Source: Clostridia bacterium
GTDB lineage: Bacteria; Bacillota; Clostridia; Oscillospirales; CAG-272
Assembly (NCBI GenBank): GCA_017550315.1
Contig: JAFZPN010000130.1
Coordinates: forward strand, 1-55,025
Direction: 5' to 3'
DNA: 55,025 nt
The notes below the pieces were generated by a model that worked only from the letters and a program-made list of their open reading frames with translations, was not told the DNA's origin and ran no database searches. Position numbers and translations under genes: made by a program. Positions 48,682-55,025 of this stretch are shown here, piece after piece (positions within the stretch are counted from its first letter, which is position 1; each line of letters opens with the position of its first letter).

Positions 48682-49665
48682 TCATCCGTTGACCTGCCCG
48701 CCGTATGTCCTTCGGATCTCTTCCCACGGCGGCATTTCTCCGCGAAGCCTGTCGAAGTGCGGCATCGGGAAATCCGGCTTTTCGGCGCGGAGCCTTTGAA
48801 ACGCCCTGTCCAGATCTTCCATCTCCCCGGGCGCGTGACGGCAATGCCCCGTGGTGCAGAGCGCGCCGATCCTCGTGCGGGACATCCAGTAGATGACGAG
48901 TTTGACCGCCACGCGGACCATGCCCGGTTCCAGAGACTTTTCGTCGCCGGCCGGTCGGACGGGATAACCAAGCTCCGTCAGCAGGCGATAGGCGTCGCCG
49001 ACGGCATCGAGCAGGAGCCCTCTGTCTTGCTTCGTGGACTTTTTCAGATCGCACCCGGTTTTGTAGCACAGATAGACGGCCGGCAGGATGAAGGCCGCGT
49101 GGTATTTGAGCCAGGCATCCATGTCGTCGCACCACGAGATCGAAAGTCTGCTTCCTTTGAACAAGCCTCCGAGAAGGGCTTTTTCTTCTTCCGAAGCCTC
49201 TCCGTGCGCGCCGCCGACAGTCAGTTTCCCGTCGCCCGTATGGACGGTCGTCAGTTTTCCCCTCTCACGCACCCCGGCCGTCGAGCCGAAGCCGAAGAGG
49301 ACGCTTTTCGGTGCCGCCGACGCCTGACGGATCCGGCTTTCCATTTCGTCCGCCGACAGATTGTTGCCCACGAGCACAACGATCGGGCTGTTCACCGCCG
49401 CCAGATCGTCGAGAATCGCCTCCATCTGCCGGTACTGCATGACGGCGAACGCGATGTCATACGACTCGCCGTCCGGCTTCTCAAGTATGCGCGGATGGTC
49501 GACCGTGTCTTTTCGCTGGATATAGTGACGGATGCGCAGGCCGTCTTTCTCAAGGGTCTCCTTCCACGCGCCGCGCGCGATCACCGTGACCTCGTTTCCG
49601 CCGACGATCAGCGCATGGACCAGCTGTCCTCCGATCACGCCCGCGCCGTAAACCAATACCTTCAT
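48682..49665 (-). CDS. Ketopantoate-reductase-family (PanE/ApbA-like) oxidoreductase
   Basis: 327 residues. The Rossmann N-terminus MKVLVYGAGVIGGQLVHAL binds NAD(P), with VTVIARGAWKETLEKDGLRI and VGNNLSADEMESRI as in PanE-like enzymes; the C-terminal helical domain is diverged. True pantothenate synthesis is unlikely given the context. AAGGAG lies 7 nt before the ATG, which overlaps the stop of the membrane-protein gene (ATGA). Substrate unknown. Confidence 0.78.
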   Translation of the reverse strand: MKVLVYGAGVIGGQLVHALIVGGNEVTVIARGAWKETLEKDGLRIRHYIQRKDTVDHPRILEKPDGESYDIAFAVMQYRQMEAILDDLAAVNSPIVVLVGNNLSADEMESRIRQASAAPKSVLFGFGSTAGVRERGKLTTVHTGDGKLTVGGAHGEASEEEKALLGGLFKGSRLSISWCDDMDAWLKYHAAFILPAVYLCYKTGCDLKKSTKQDRGLLLDAVGDAYRLLTELGYPVRPAGDEKSLEPGMVRVAVKLVIYWMSRTRIGALCTTGHCRHAPGEMEDLDRAFQRLRAEKPDFPMPHFDRLRGEMPPWEEIRRTYGGQVNG

Positions 49666-50159
49666 GTAGAACTCCTTCCGAAAAACGGGAACATGATCCC
49701 GCTGAGAACCGCCGCGATGATCGGGCTTCCCATGAGGGTGATCGCCCATTTCAGAATCCGCGTTTTCTTCGGGATGTACGGTTTCAGATCCTCCGTGCCG
49801 GGGATCGTCCACGCTTTCGTATGACCGACCCAGTACCGGTCGATGAAAAAGCGGTCAAAGAGCCCCTCCGCCATTGCAAGAACAAGGATCTGCCAAAAGG
49901 GCTGCCAAAATCCCCGCGCACCGTTGACACCGTAGACCGCCCACAGGACGAACGCGGCCATGACGGTCAGCCCCGCGATTTTGAAGACCTTCCTGTTTCG
50001 GTTCAGCCGCTCGCGGGTGACGAGCCCCCTCTGAACGACCCGGTCCTGTACCTCTTTTTCATACAGAAACGCGGCCTGCTCCGCGCCGTTTGCGATGGCG
50101 ACGACACAGGATACGAGCAGAATAAAGCAGATGACGACGCACTCGAGAATCAGGTTCAT
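49662..50159 (-). CDS. Four-span membrane protein, family with ID(R)xWVGHxxxWxIPGTE
   Basis: 165 residues, about four spans. The conserved loop FDRFFIDRYWVGHTKAWTIP followed by GTEDL is shared with the protein at 50977-51456 (YDGIVIDRLWVGHSRFWVIP) and, weakly, with 51458-51961. I know related hypothetical proteins in Bacillota but no function. Acidic, His and Trp residues in the loop could form a metal or ligand site. Coupled to the reductase gene by ATGA. Confidence 0.72.
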   Translation of the reverse strand: MNLILECVVICFILLVSCVVAIANGAEQAAFLYEKEVQDRVVQRGLVTRERLNRNRKVFKIAGLTVMAAFVLWAVYGVNGARGFWQPFWQILVLAMAEGLFDRFFIDRYWVGHTKAWTIPGTEDLKPYIPKKTRILKWAITLMGSPIIAAVLSGIMFPFFGRSST

Positions 50160-50187
50160 ATGTCAATTCCTCCCAATACGCACGTTC

Positions 50188-50955
50188 TTACACCGGCGTT
50201 TCCATGAACTCGTCGATCGCTTTCAGAACAGGAAGCGTGTATTTTTCTTCGCCCAGAAGCCACTGTTCATGCTGCATGTCGAACGCGCGGATCTCCGGGT
50301 CGCGGAAATACTTTTTGTACCGCTTCAAGTATTTCTCCCCCATCTTTTTCGCGTAAATAAAGTGGACTTTCGTATGCTCCACGTGGATGTCGTCGTCCAG
50401 CCATGTGAGCAGGTCCGTGTAGTACTCGTTTTTGATGGATTCGGGGGAGAACTTCTCGAAACACGCCATGAATTTGTCGGCAGCCTCGTCGTCCATCTCA
50501 AAGAAGCCTTTCAGCTTATCCCTTGTCTTTGCTCTCTTTTTTTCGTTTCCCGTAAAGCTCGTGAGGAGCGGCACAACCAGCTTCGATTGCAGCCACGCGC
50601 TGAACCGCCCGCTCTGGTCAAGGTCCGGGCTTCCGAAAATGCCGTGATCCAGATGCACGTTCTGCCGCTGGATGAGCTGTCCGACAAAGCTCGATCCGAG
50701 CGAGGAGGCGAGCGCGCCGTCGATTTTTCCGTGATAATTCTCTTGGATATACTGCTCGATCTTCTCCGTGACCGTGAGCATGTCGGGGAAAATCAGACCG
50801 CTGCCGTCAAACCCGTCGTAGTTGACGCAGATCAGATGATACTTTTCCCCGAGTCTGTCGAGCACGGAGCCGAAATTCGTCTGATAATCGCACGCCGTCC
50901 CCGGAAACAGGAACAGGGTCTTTCCCCCGGGGGCTCCCATTTCATCAAACTGCAT
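50188..50955 (-). CDS. Alpha/beta hydrolase family protein
   Basis: 255 residues. KTLFLFPGTACDYQTNFGSV at the N-terminus is the oxyanion-hole region; the nucleophile elbow reads ALASSLGSSFVGQLI (Ser at the centre, Ala/Gly changes from GxSxG); the acid/His end has KVHFIYAKKMGEKY and FDMQHEQWLLGE. Cytoplasmic. AGAGGAGG precedes the ATG. It lies between two of the related membrane-protein genes. Substrate unknown. Confidence 0.78.
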   Translation of the reverse strand: MQFDEMGAPGGKTLFLFPGTACDYQTNFGSVLDRLGEKYHLICVNYDGFDGSGLIFPDMLTVTEKIEQYIQENYHGKIDGALASSLGSSFVGQLIQRQNVHLDHGIFGSPDLDQSGRFSAWLQSKLVVPLLTSFTGNEKKRAKTRDKLKGFFEMDDEAADKFMACFEKFSPESIKNEYYTDLLTWLDDDIHVEHTKVHFIYAKKMGEKYLKRYKKYFRDPEIRAFDMQHEQWLLGEEKYTLPVLKAIDEFMETPV

Positions 50956-50976
50956 CCTTGTCCCTCCTCTGTTCCG

Positions 50977-51456
50977 TCAGAAAATCAAAACGATCAGTCC
51001 CGCGACGACCGCCGCGCCCGCGATCCAGATCAGTGTCAGGATCCCGCGCTTTCTCAAGACCTGCGGCCATGTCTGCACAAAGGGCACCTCTTCCGTCCCC
51101 GGAATGACCCAGAACCGGCTGTGCCCGACCCAGAGCCGGTCGATCACGATGCCGTCATACCAGTTCATGGCCTCGAGAAACAAGAGCGCCTGCAGGTACG
51201 CGGGCCGAAAACTCCGGATCCCGTTCCAGAGCCCGACGATGAGCACGAGCGCCGCGAGCATCACGAGAAAGAACGGGATCATGAACCGCTTTCGTTTCCG
51301 CGCGACGGTCTCCCGGTCCGTCAGCCCGAGCGCGTAGACTCTCTCCTGTACGGGCTTCGGGTAGAAGTACAGTCCGTTCAGCGCGCTGTTTCCCACGGCG
51401 AGCTTCACCATGAGGGTGAATAAGGCGCAGAACAGGACGAGCTGCAAAAGGATCAT
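50977..51456 (-). CDS. Four-span membrane protein, paralogue of 49662-50159
   Basis: 159 residues, about four spans, with the same central loop YDGIVIDRLWVGHSRFWVIP then GTEEVP. The start is an ATG at 51456 right after the stop of the upstream gene; GGAGGG is about 10 nt upstream. Earlier open codons belong to that gene in another frame. Function unknown. Confidence 0.72.
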   Translation of the reverse strand: MILLQLVLFCALFTLMVKLAVGNSALNGLYFYPKPVQERVYALGLTDRETVARKRKRFMIPFFLVMLAALVLIVGLWNGIRSFRPAYLQALLFLEAMNWYDGIVIDRLWVGHSRFWVIPGTEEVPFVQTWPQVLRKRGILTLIWIAGAAVVAGLIVLIF

Positions 51457-51457
51457 C

Positions 51458-51961
51458 TCAGATCTGCCCTCCGATCCACATCGATAAAAGCGCCAAGAGT
51501 GCCGCAGCAAACGGGAAGACCGCAAGGCGGATCAGCTGCCCCTTCCGGTTGAAGCCAAACTGACGATACCCTTCACAGCCCTCCGTTTCCGGATAGAAAT
51601 GCTGAAAGAAATGCGATTTTGTCAGCAGCAGCCAGTCTAAACAGACGATATCGAATGCCTTCCAGAGATACAGGATGACGGCGAATCTCAGCCAGTGCTG
51701 CCAGAAGGAAAAACCTTGCCGAACGCCGTCATATCCGCCGTACACGAACACACCGACCATCGTAAGCAGGGAAAGAACGGAGAGCTTCCAGCCGAGCGCG
51801 TGCGCGCCGCGGAACCGCTCCGGATGCTCCGCGGCAGCGGCCTGGATGTCCTTCGGCGCAGTGGTAAACAGCTTGTTGTTCTGGATCAACCCCACAGCGG
51901 CATAAAGCAGGACGCATACCGCGAGGATGAAGGCCAGGGCCAGAAGAATTGTCAGTAGCAT
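51458..51961 (-). CDS. Four-span membrane protein, distant paralogue, first gene of the DtxR-operator operon
   Basis: 167 residues, about four spans. The loop AFDIVCLDWLLLTKSHFFQH then PETEG aligns with the loops of the two paralogues (D, WxxxxxxxF, P-x-T-E). Directly downstream of a consensus promoter and a DtxR-type site. First of six co-directional genes. Function unknown. Confidence 0.7.
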   Translation of the reverse strand: MLLTILLALAFILAVCVLLYAAVGLIQNNKLFTTAPKDIQAAAAEHPERFRGAHALGWKLSVLSLLTMVGVFVYGGYDGVRQGFSFWQHWLRFAVILYLWKAFDIVCLDWLLLTKSHFFQHFYPETEGCEGYRQFGFNRKGQLIRLAVFPFAAALLALLSMWIGGQI

Positions 51962-52002
51962 GGGACGTTTTCCTCCTCACGATTACAAGATGCAAGGGCA
52001 AT

Positions 52003-52020
52003 TATTAGACTTAGCTAACC
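52003..52020. promoter_or_regulatory. DtxR-type operator of the six-gene operon
   Basis: TATTAGACTTAGCTAACC, beginning 8 nt after the -10 box. Close to the feoB (47291) and ABC (41682) sites. Confidence 0.65.
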
Positions 52021-52027
52021 ACGAACC

Positions 52028-52056
52028 ATTATACACCCCGCTTCCCCGGCTGTCAA
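52028..52056 (-). promoter_or_regulatory. Consensus promoter of the six-gene operon
   Basis: Minus strand TTGACA (52056-52051), 17 nt, TATAAT (52033-52028). A further motif-like sequence GGTAACCTTAGGCTAATC is at 52115-52132, upstream of the -35. Confidence 0.9.
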
Positions 52057-52141
52057 GTCTTGAAAGGAAATTTGTTTCGGAATCATGAAAGCGCATTGAT
52101 GACGTCTGCTCGCGGGTAACCTTAGGCTAATCACGTCGGAA

Positions 52142-52198
52142 GAAAAAGCAAGGGTTTTCACTGTTTCCAGTCCATCCGGCGAAGGTGTGAAAACCCTT
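52142..52198 (-). terminator. Intrinsic terminator after the GNAT gene
   Basis: Minus strand AAGGGTTTTCAC (52198-52187) pairs perfectly with GTGAAAACCCTT (52161-52150), followed by GCTTTTTC. It lies 17 nt after the stop at 52215. Confidence 0.88.
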
Positions 52199-52214
52199 GA
52201 ATTTCAGACGGGCG

Positions 52215-52766
52215 TCATTTCATCCGTTTTTCAAAACGGAACATACCGTCGAAGCTGTCGTCCCCGTCATACGCGTTTTCTTCTCCGGTCTCCGGGTCGT
52301 GCGGATCGGGATGGAAACGGCAGAAGAACTCCACGGCGTGGAATCCGCATTTGTTGATGTAAAAGTGAATGTTGCGCGTCTCGAAATACGGCGTGCAGGT
52401 CTCCCAGACAGCGACGTCTGGATGGAGCCGTTCCACCTCGCGCCACGCGGCCTGACCGATCCCCTTGCTGTGCGCGGTCGGGTTGACGAACAAAAGCTCC
52501 AGATCTCCCCGCCGCGTCCCTTCGTCGATGTGCAGAACAACCCCGCCGACGATCTGACCGTCTTCGCGGATGCGGTAAGCGGTGCCGCCGTCGAGGCTCT
52601 GCTCGATCGTTTCGCGGGAGATGATCTCGCCGTCCTCCTCGAAATGGTTGTCCCTTTCCCCGAACTCGGCCATTGCGCCGTATTTGAAGGCGTACTGGTT
52701 GTCCTTGATAAACTGCTCGCGGTCGTCCTCCGTGAGGGGCGTGATGGTGATGTTCTTTGCGATCAT
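52215..52766 (-). CDS. GNAT family N-acetyltransferase
   Basis: 183 residues: NITITPLTEDDREQFIKDNQ at the N-terminus, GQIVGGVVLHIDEGTRRGDL, the acetyl-CoA loop LFVNPTAHSKGIGQAAWREV, then VWETCTPYFETRNIHFYINK (typical tail strand). Substrate unknown. Preceded by a 138-nt leader that ends in a terminator hairpin immediately before the ribosome site (GGAGG), so premature termination probably controls it. Confidence 0.88.
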   Translation of the reverse strand: MIAKNITITPLTEDDREQFIKDNQYAFKYGAMAEFGERDNHFEEDGEIISRETIEQSLDGGTAYRIREDGQIVGGVVLHIDEGTRRGDLELLFVNPTAHSKGIGQAAWREVERLHPDVAVWETCTPYFETRNIHFYINKCGFHAVEFFCRFHPDPHDPETGEENAYDGDDSFDGMFRFEKRMK

Positions 52767-52780
52767 AGCTAACCTCCAAG

Positions 52781-52905
52781 AAAAAATGCCCGCAGCAAAA
52801 CTGCTGCGAGCGCACTCGTCATCTTATCCGGCAGGCGGCCTGCAAAGCGAGCCGAAACACGCTTTACGATCCCCTACGCTGCGGCGTACTGCCCTCCGAT
52901 GAATC
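52781..52905 (-). promoter_or_regulatory. Structured leader RNA with terminator (candidate riboswitch/attenuator) of the GNAT gene
   Basis: From about 52905 the minus-strand RNA can form: stem TTTACGAT/ATCGTAAA enclosing TACGC-CGCA-GCGTA; stem AAAGCG/CGCTTT; stem GCAGG/CCTGC; and finally GCTCGCAGC/GCTGCGGGC (52811-52788) followed by TTTTTT, 5 nt before the ribosome site. I match it to no known riboswitch class. The terminator part is repeated after the CDF gene near 19750. Confidence 0.6.
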
Positions 52906-52911
52906 GTAAAC

Positions 52912-52940
52912 AGTATATCATAGTTTTCGGGGATTGTCAA
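52912..52940 (-). promoter_or_regulatory. Promoter of the GNAT gene
   Basis: Minus strand TTGACA (52940-52935), 17 nt, TATACT (52917-52912). Confidence 0.85.
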
Positions 52941-53056
52941 TACATAGGGTGGATCTACAATACCATAGAAAGAAAAGCGTAAAGGCACACACCTTTTTTC
53001 TCGCTAATGATCACGCCTCCCCCCACAAATCCCGATTTGTCTCGACCCTTCCTATG

Positions 53057-53088
53057 AAAAACCGCCCCGGAATCGCTTCCGGAGCGGT
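53057..53088 (-). terminator. Terminator of the tRNA-like fragment
   Basis: Minus strand ACCGCTCCGGAA pairs with TTCCGGGGCGGT (one mismatch), followed by TTTT. It lies just after the tRNA 3' end, as expected for a real tRNA transcription unit. Confidence 0.82.
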
Positions 53089-53095
53089 ATTCTGC

Positions 53096-53152
53096 CGGAG
53101 AAGGTGGGATTTGAACCCACGCAGCGCTATGAACGCCCTACGAGATTTCGAG
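53096..53152 (-). tRNA. Truncated 3' half of a serine-type tRNA (CGA anticodon loop), probable attachment-site scar
   Basis: Minus strand: anticodon-loop-like CTCGAAA (53152-53146), a long variable arm around GGGCGTTCATAGCGC, T-arm GTGGGTTCAAATCCCAC, and 3' acceptor CTTCTCC plus discriminator G (53096). The long variable arm and CGA loop point to tRNA-Ser. No D-arm, 5' acceptor strand or matching anticodon 5' stem precedes it, so it cannot be a functional tRNA. Tyrosine integrases often use exactly this half as attachment core. Confidence 0.65.
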
Positions 53153-53330
53153 TAATCTGCATCTCGGCTCTCCCCGTCCCTCTCCGTCCCTATTTCGGGC
53201 CGATTCAGGGGCAAAAAGGGACGGTTTTCAGGCAGGATTCCGGAAAAGTGATAGAAAACTGATAGATAGGAGGGGGCGGTTGTCCCTTTTTCGAGGGTTC
53301 ATAACATGGAAACGGTCAGCTGCCGAAAGG
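53153..53330. other. Repeat-rich segment next to the tRNA fragment (possible attachment-site arm)
   Basis: Holds CCGTCCCT twice (about 53174-53193), its complement AGGGACGG (53217-53224), AAAAAGGGAC / GTCCCTTTTT as an inverted pair (53214-53223 and 53281-53290) and the direct repeat TGATAG (GTGATAGAAAACTGATAGAT). Such short repeats beside a tRNA scar resemble integrase arm sites. No gene found. Confidence 0.4.
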
Positions 53331-54473
53331 TCACAGAGTCTCTGCCGCTTTCCGAACCGCCGACAACCGCCGGAAGAACATCTCCCGCCATCCCGGTTCC
53401 GAGAACCACGATTCCTGAATCTCCTCGATTTGGTTCAGCCCGACCTGCCTGACGGCTTCGATGGCGGCATCAAGCTGGGACTGCTTCTTCGCATTGGTCT
53501 GGCACCGCGCGCCTTCGAGGGTGTCGTAGGAAAGAAATGCTTTATTGAAATCCATCAGCGGGTGCAGTTTCCGGAGTCGGTTTGTCCGGTTGTCGACGAA
53601 GAAACCCCAGTTGCCCCAGTGACGGTCCGTGTTGCCGACCAGATAGTCGATCAGGTTCATCATGTGATAGGAATACGCATCCTTTTTCAGCACGAATATG
53701 TCGCGGTCCAGATCGTGGTTGGCGCAATACACGTCGACGGCTTCCATGGGGACAAGGCTATGCTCCTCCGAGGTGATGATCCTGCTCTTCGAGACGTCTA
53801 CACCCTCAAACCGCGCCGGTTCGTAGAGAACGCTCTCCACTTTGAAGCAGCGGGCGATTTTGGAGGCGAGGAGTTCTGCTTTCACATCCCGTTCATCCCC
53901 GTCCTTCAGAAGACAGAACGAATCGCCATCCCGGATCCACGCTTTCGGCGCGACGCCCTGCGTGCCGACGTCCCCCGCTACGTCGGACGGCGTGACAAGT
54001 TCCGCGTTCTGTGCGGTCAGGGCTCTTCCGCGCAGGCTCACATCCGAAAACGCACCGGAGAGAGAATGACGGTACAGACTCAGATCGGAAAAACGGACGT
54101 CTTCCCGGTCGGACCTGACCCAGTACACATCCGTCAGGCTCAAGGCGTGATAGGATATGGCGATCATAGCCCGATCCCGGTCCGTCACCGCCTGTTTCGC
54201 ACCGATGCTGTTCAGTATTTCTTTTGCGTATTGGCGGTCACGCGTCAGAACACGGGAAGAACACCAGTAATAGAAGTTATTCAGATTATTGAGTCTGGTA
54301 TCTAAATCTGAATTTTCTACCTTTTCAAGCCAGAGACTGTACGGCATGAAGGAGGGATAATAGATCGTACAGGTCCCATCCTCCCGAATGGACGCAACTT
54401 TACGCTCCCTGTGCATGACGGAAAAACGCTTCCAGCCCTTTGCGAGCGCGGCGTTGTTGACACTGAAATCCAT
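53331..54473 (-). CDS. HipA-like kinase domain protein
   Basis: 380 residues. The C-terminal part carries the HipA/PI3K-like catalytic loop LVGNTDRHWGNWGFFVDN (N-x-D-R-H-x-x-N) and the metal motif HPLMDFNKAF; the P-loop region GVAPKAWIRDGDSFCLLKDG lies near residue 175. The N-terminal 150 residues are a family-specific domain (VMHRERKVASIREDGTCTIY). No hipB antitoxin gene is adjacent in the window. GGGAGGG lies 8 nt before the ATG at 54473. The position next to a tRNA scar and a Fic gene suggests a mobile-element cargo or toxin role. Confidence 0.83.
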   Translation of the reverse strand: MDFSVNNAALAKGWKRFSVMHRERKVASIREDGTCTIYYPSFMPYSLWLEKVENSDLDTRLNNLNNFYYWCSSRVLTRDRQYAKEILNSIGAKQAVTDRDRAMIAISYHALSLTDVYWVRSDREDVRFSDLSLYRHSLSGAFSDVSLRGRALTAQNAELVTPSDVAGDVGTQGVAPKAWIRDGDSFCLLKDGDERDVKAELLASKIARCFKVESVLYEPARFEGVDVSKSRIITSEEHSLVPMEAVDVYCANHDLDRDIFVLKKDAYSYHMMNLIDYLVGNTDRHWGNWGFFVDNRTNRLRKLHPLMDFNKAFLSYDTLEGARCQTNAKKQSQLDAAIEAVRQVGLNQIEEIQESWFSEPGWREMFFRRLSAVRKAAETL

Positions 54474-54506
54474 CCTGTTCCCTCCCTTCTGTTCTGTCTC
54501 GACGAT

Positions 54507-54536
54507 ATTATACCGCAGAGCTTCCCTGCAAGTCAA
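54507..54536 (-). promoter_or_regulatory. Promoter of the HipA-like gene
   Basis: Minus strand TTGACT (54536-54531), 18 nt, TATAAT (54512-54507). Confidence 0.78.
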
Positions 54537-54600
54537 GTATGACGGCATATCTTGTCTGTTCACCCGCTGCATTTCTTCGGAACAATGGGCAATAAGCTAA

Positions 54601-55025
54601 TCAATCCTCCATGCTGAACATCGACAGCAGCCGCTTGAACGTGTCCTGCCCGTCCAGGCAGGTGTCGCTCAGCCAGCCCTTTTCATTCTCCCACTCGGAC
54701 AGTCCCCGGTAGTAATACGCCTTCTTGCTGTCCTCTATGAGGAAAGGAACAATATTGAACCGCAGGCACTCCTTCAGCGCGATCAGCCGCCCGACTCTGC
54801 CGTTTCCGTCCTGGAAGGGATGGATTTTCTCAAATTCCGCATGGAACGCGATGATATCGTGGATTGTGACCTCTTTCTCCGCGTTGTAGGCGTCAAGCAG
54901 GGCTTTCACGTGCGCGGGTACATCCTTCGGCTTCGTTGTCTCGCGTCCGCCCACGACGTTGGGGCGTTTTTTGTAATCCCCCACGGCAAACCAGTCGAGG
55001 GGCGAATCCTTCGTGTCACGTTTGA
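54601..55025 (-). CDS. Fic domain protein (AMP-transferase type), 5' end outside window
   Basis: The open frame enters from the right edge and ends at 54601, so only the last 141 codons are seen. The canonical Fic motif is complete: KIHPFQDGNGRVGRLIALKE (HPFxDGNGRxxR), with the upstream beta-flap region KDSPLDWFAVGDYKKRPNVV and the downstream YYYRGLSEWENEKGW. All catalytic residues are present, so an active adenylyltransferase is plausible. The inhibitory helix, if any, lies in the missing N-terminal part. Upstream of the HipA-like gene on the same strand. Confidence 0.9.
   Translation of the reverse strand, partial: KRDTKDSPLDWFAVGDYKKRPNVVGGRETTKPKDVPAHVKALLDAYNAEKEVTIHDIIAFHAEFEKIHPFQDGNGRVGRLIALKECLRFNIVPFLIEDSKKAYYYRGLSEWENEKGWLSDTCLDGQDTFKRLLSMFSMED

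Noticed and set aside
27469-52056. Classical siderophore gene cluster
   Set aside because: No NRPS, PKS, IucA/IucC-type or nicotianamine-synthase-like gene is present; only transport, regulation and tailoring-type enzymes.
53011-53214. Short ORFs across 53.0-53.2 kb (DLNPR-type peptide)
   Set aside because: They read through the tRNA fragment and its terminator; such ORFs are a known artefact of tRNA T-arm sequence.
54585-54600. AATAAGCTAATC near the HipA/Fic genes as an operator
   Set aside because: Single half-site not positioned against the HipA promoter at 54507-54536.
1-55025. CRISPR array, rRNA genes or insertion sequences
   Set aside because: No evenly spaced direct repeats, no rRNA signature and no transposase-like ORF were seen.

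Overview
The window reads as chromosomal DNA of a GC-rich anaerobic Bacillota, probably Clostridia of the Oscillospirales or Christensenellales kind. The reasons are anaerobic (cbi-type) cobalamin synthesis, consensus TTGACA/TATAAT promoters, strong AGGAGG ribosome sites, Gram-positive-type lipoproteins, a FeoB-associated Cys-rich protein, a Cthe_2159-like beta-helix protein and split chromate transporters. No species can be named from the sequence alone. Genes are densely packed, with many ATGA stop/start overlaps.

Left part (1-16.2 kb) is a divergent cobalamin locus. On the minus strand a consensus promoter, a cobalamin riboswitch and an intrinsic terminator precede a 13-gene run: NEAT-like surface protein, BtuF/BtuC/BtuD-type ABC importer, a lipoprotein form of the cobaltochelatase CbiK, a second NEAT-like protein, then cbiA, cbiC, cbiD, cbiF, cbiG, cbiH and cbiJ (running off the left edge). 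On the plus strand a separate promoter with a short leader drives cobT-cobU-cobS-cobU-like-cobC for nucleotide-loop assembly. An alpha/beta-hydrolase remnant and an unknown protein follow.

The middle (16.2-27.3 kb) is mixed housekeeping: flavodoxin, two membrane proteins (one preceded by a coupled mini-ORF), glutathione peroxidase, a CDF metal exporter, a PlsY-like/diacylglycerol-kinase-like pair, a TetR regulator, a secreted beta-helix protein, a DUF362 protein, a GNAT enzyme and a CPBP protease remnant.

From 27.5 to 52 kb metal handling dominates. A DtxR-family regulator (44126-44500) lies among five transcription units, each of which carries an 18-bp imperfect palindrome (about GRTTAGC-N4/5-GCTAAYC) just downstream of its -10 box. 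These units encode a membrane protein plus three methyltransferases and a metallo-beta-lactamase-fold protein; an IrtAB/YbtPQ-like ABC pair; the regulator's own operon (DUF2325, ATC-hydrolase-like, HMA metallochaperone, LCM-type methyltransferase); feoA-feoA-feoB-FeoB-associated; and a six-gene operon with three related membrane proteins, an alpha/beta hydrolase, a PanE-like reductase and a second ATC-hydrolase-like enzyme. I infer one iron- or manganese-responsive regulon with an uncharacterised small-molecule branch. Embedded in it, but with no such operator seen, are a split chromate transporter and a zinc-uptake operon (ZnuA/C/B) ending in two OB-fold-like lipoproteins and a PdaA-type deacetylase.

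At the right end a GNAT gene sits behind a structured leader with its own terminator. Next to it is the 3' half of a serine-type tRNA with its terminator, which looks like an attachment-site scar. Beyond it a HipA-like kinase and a Fic protein (running off the edge) mark the start of a probable mobile island.
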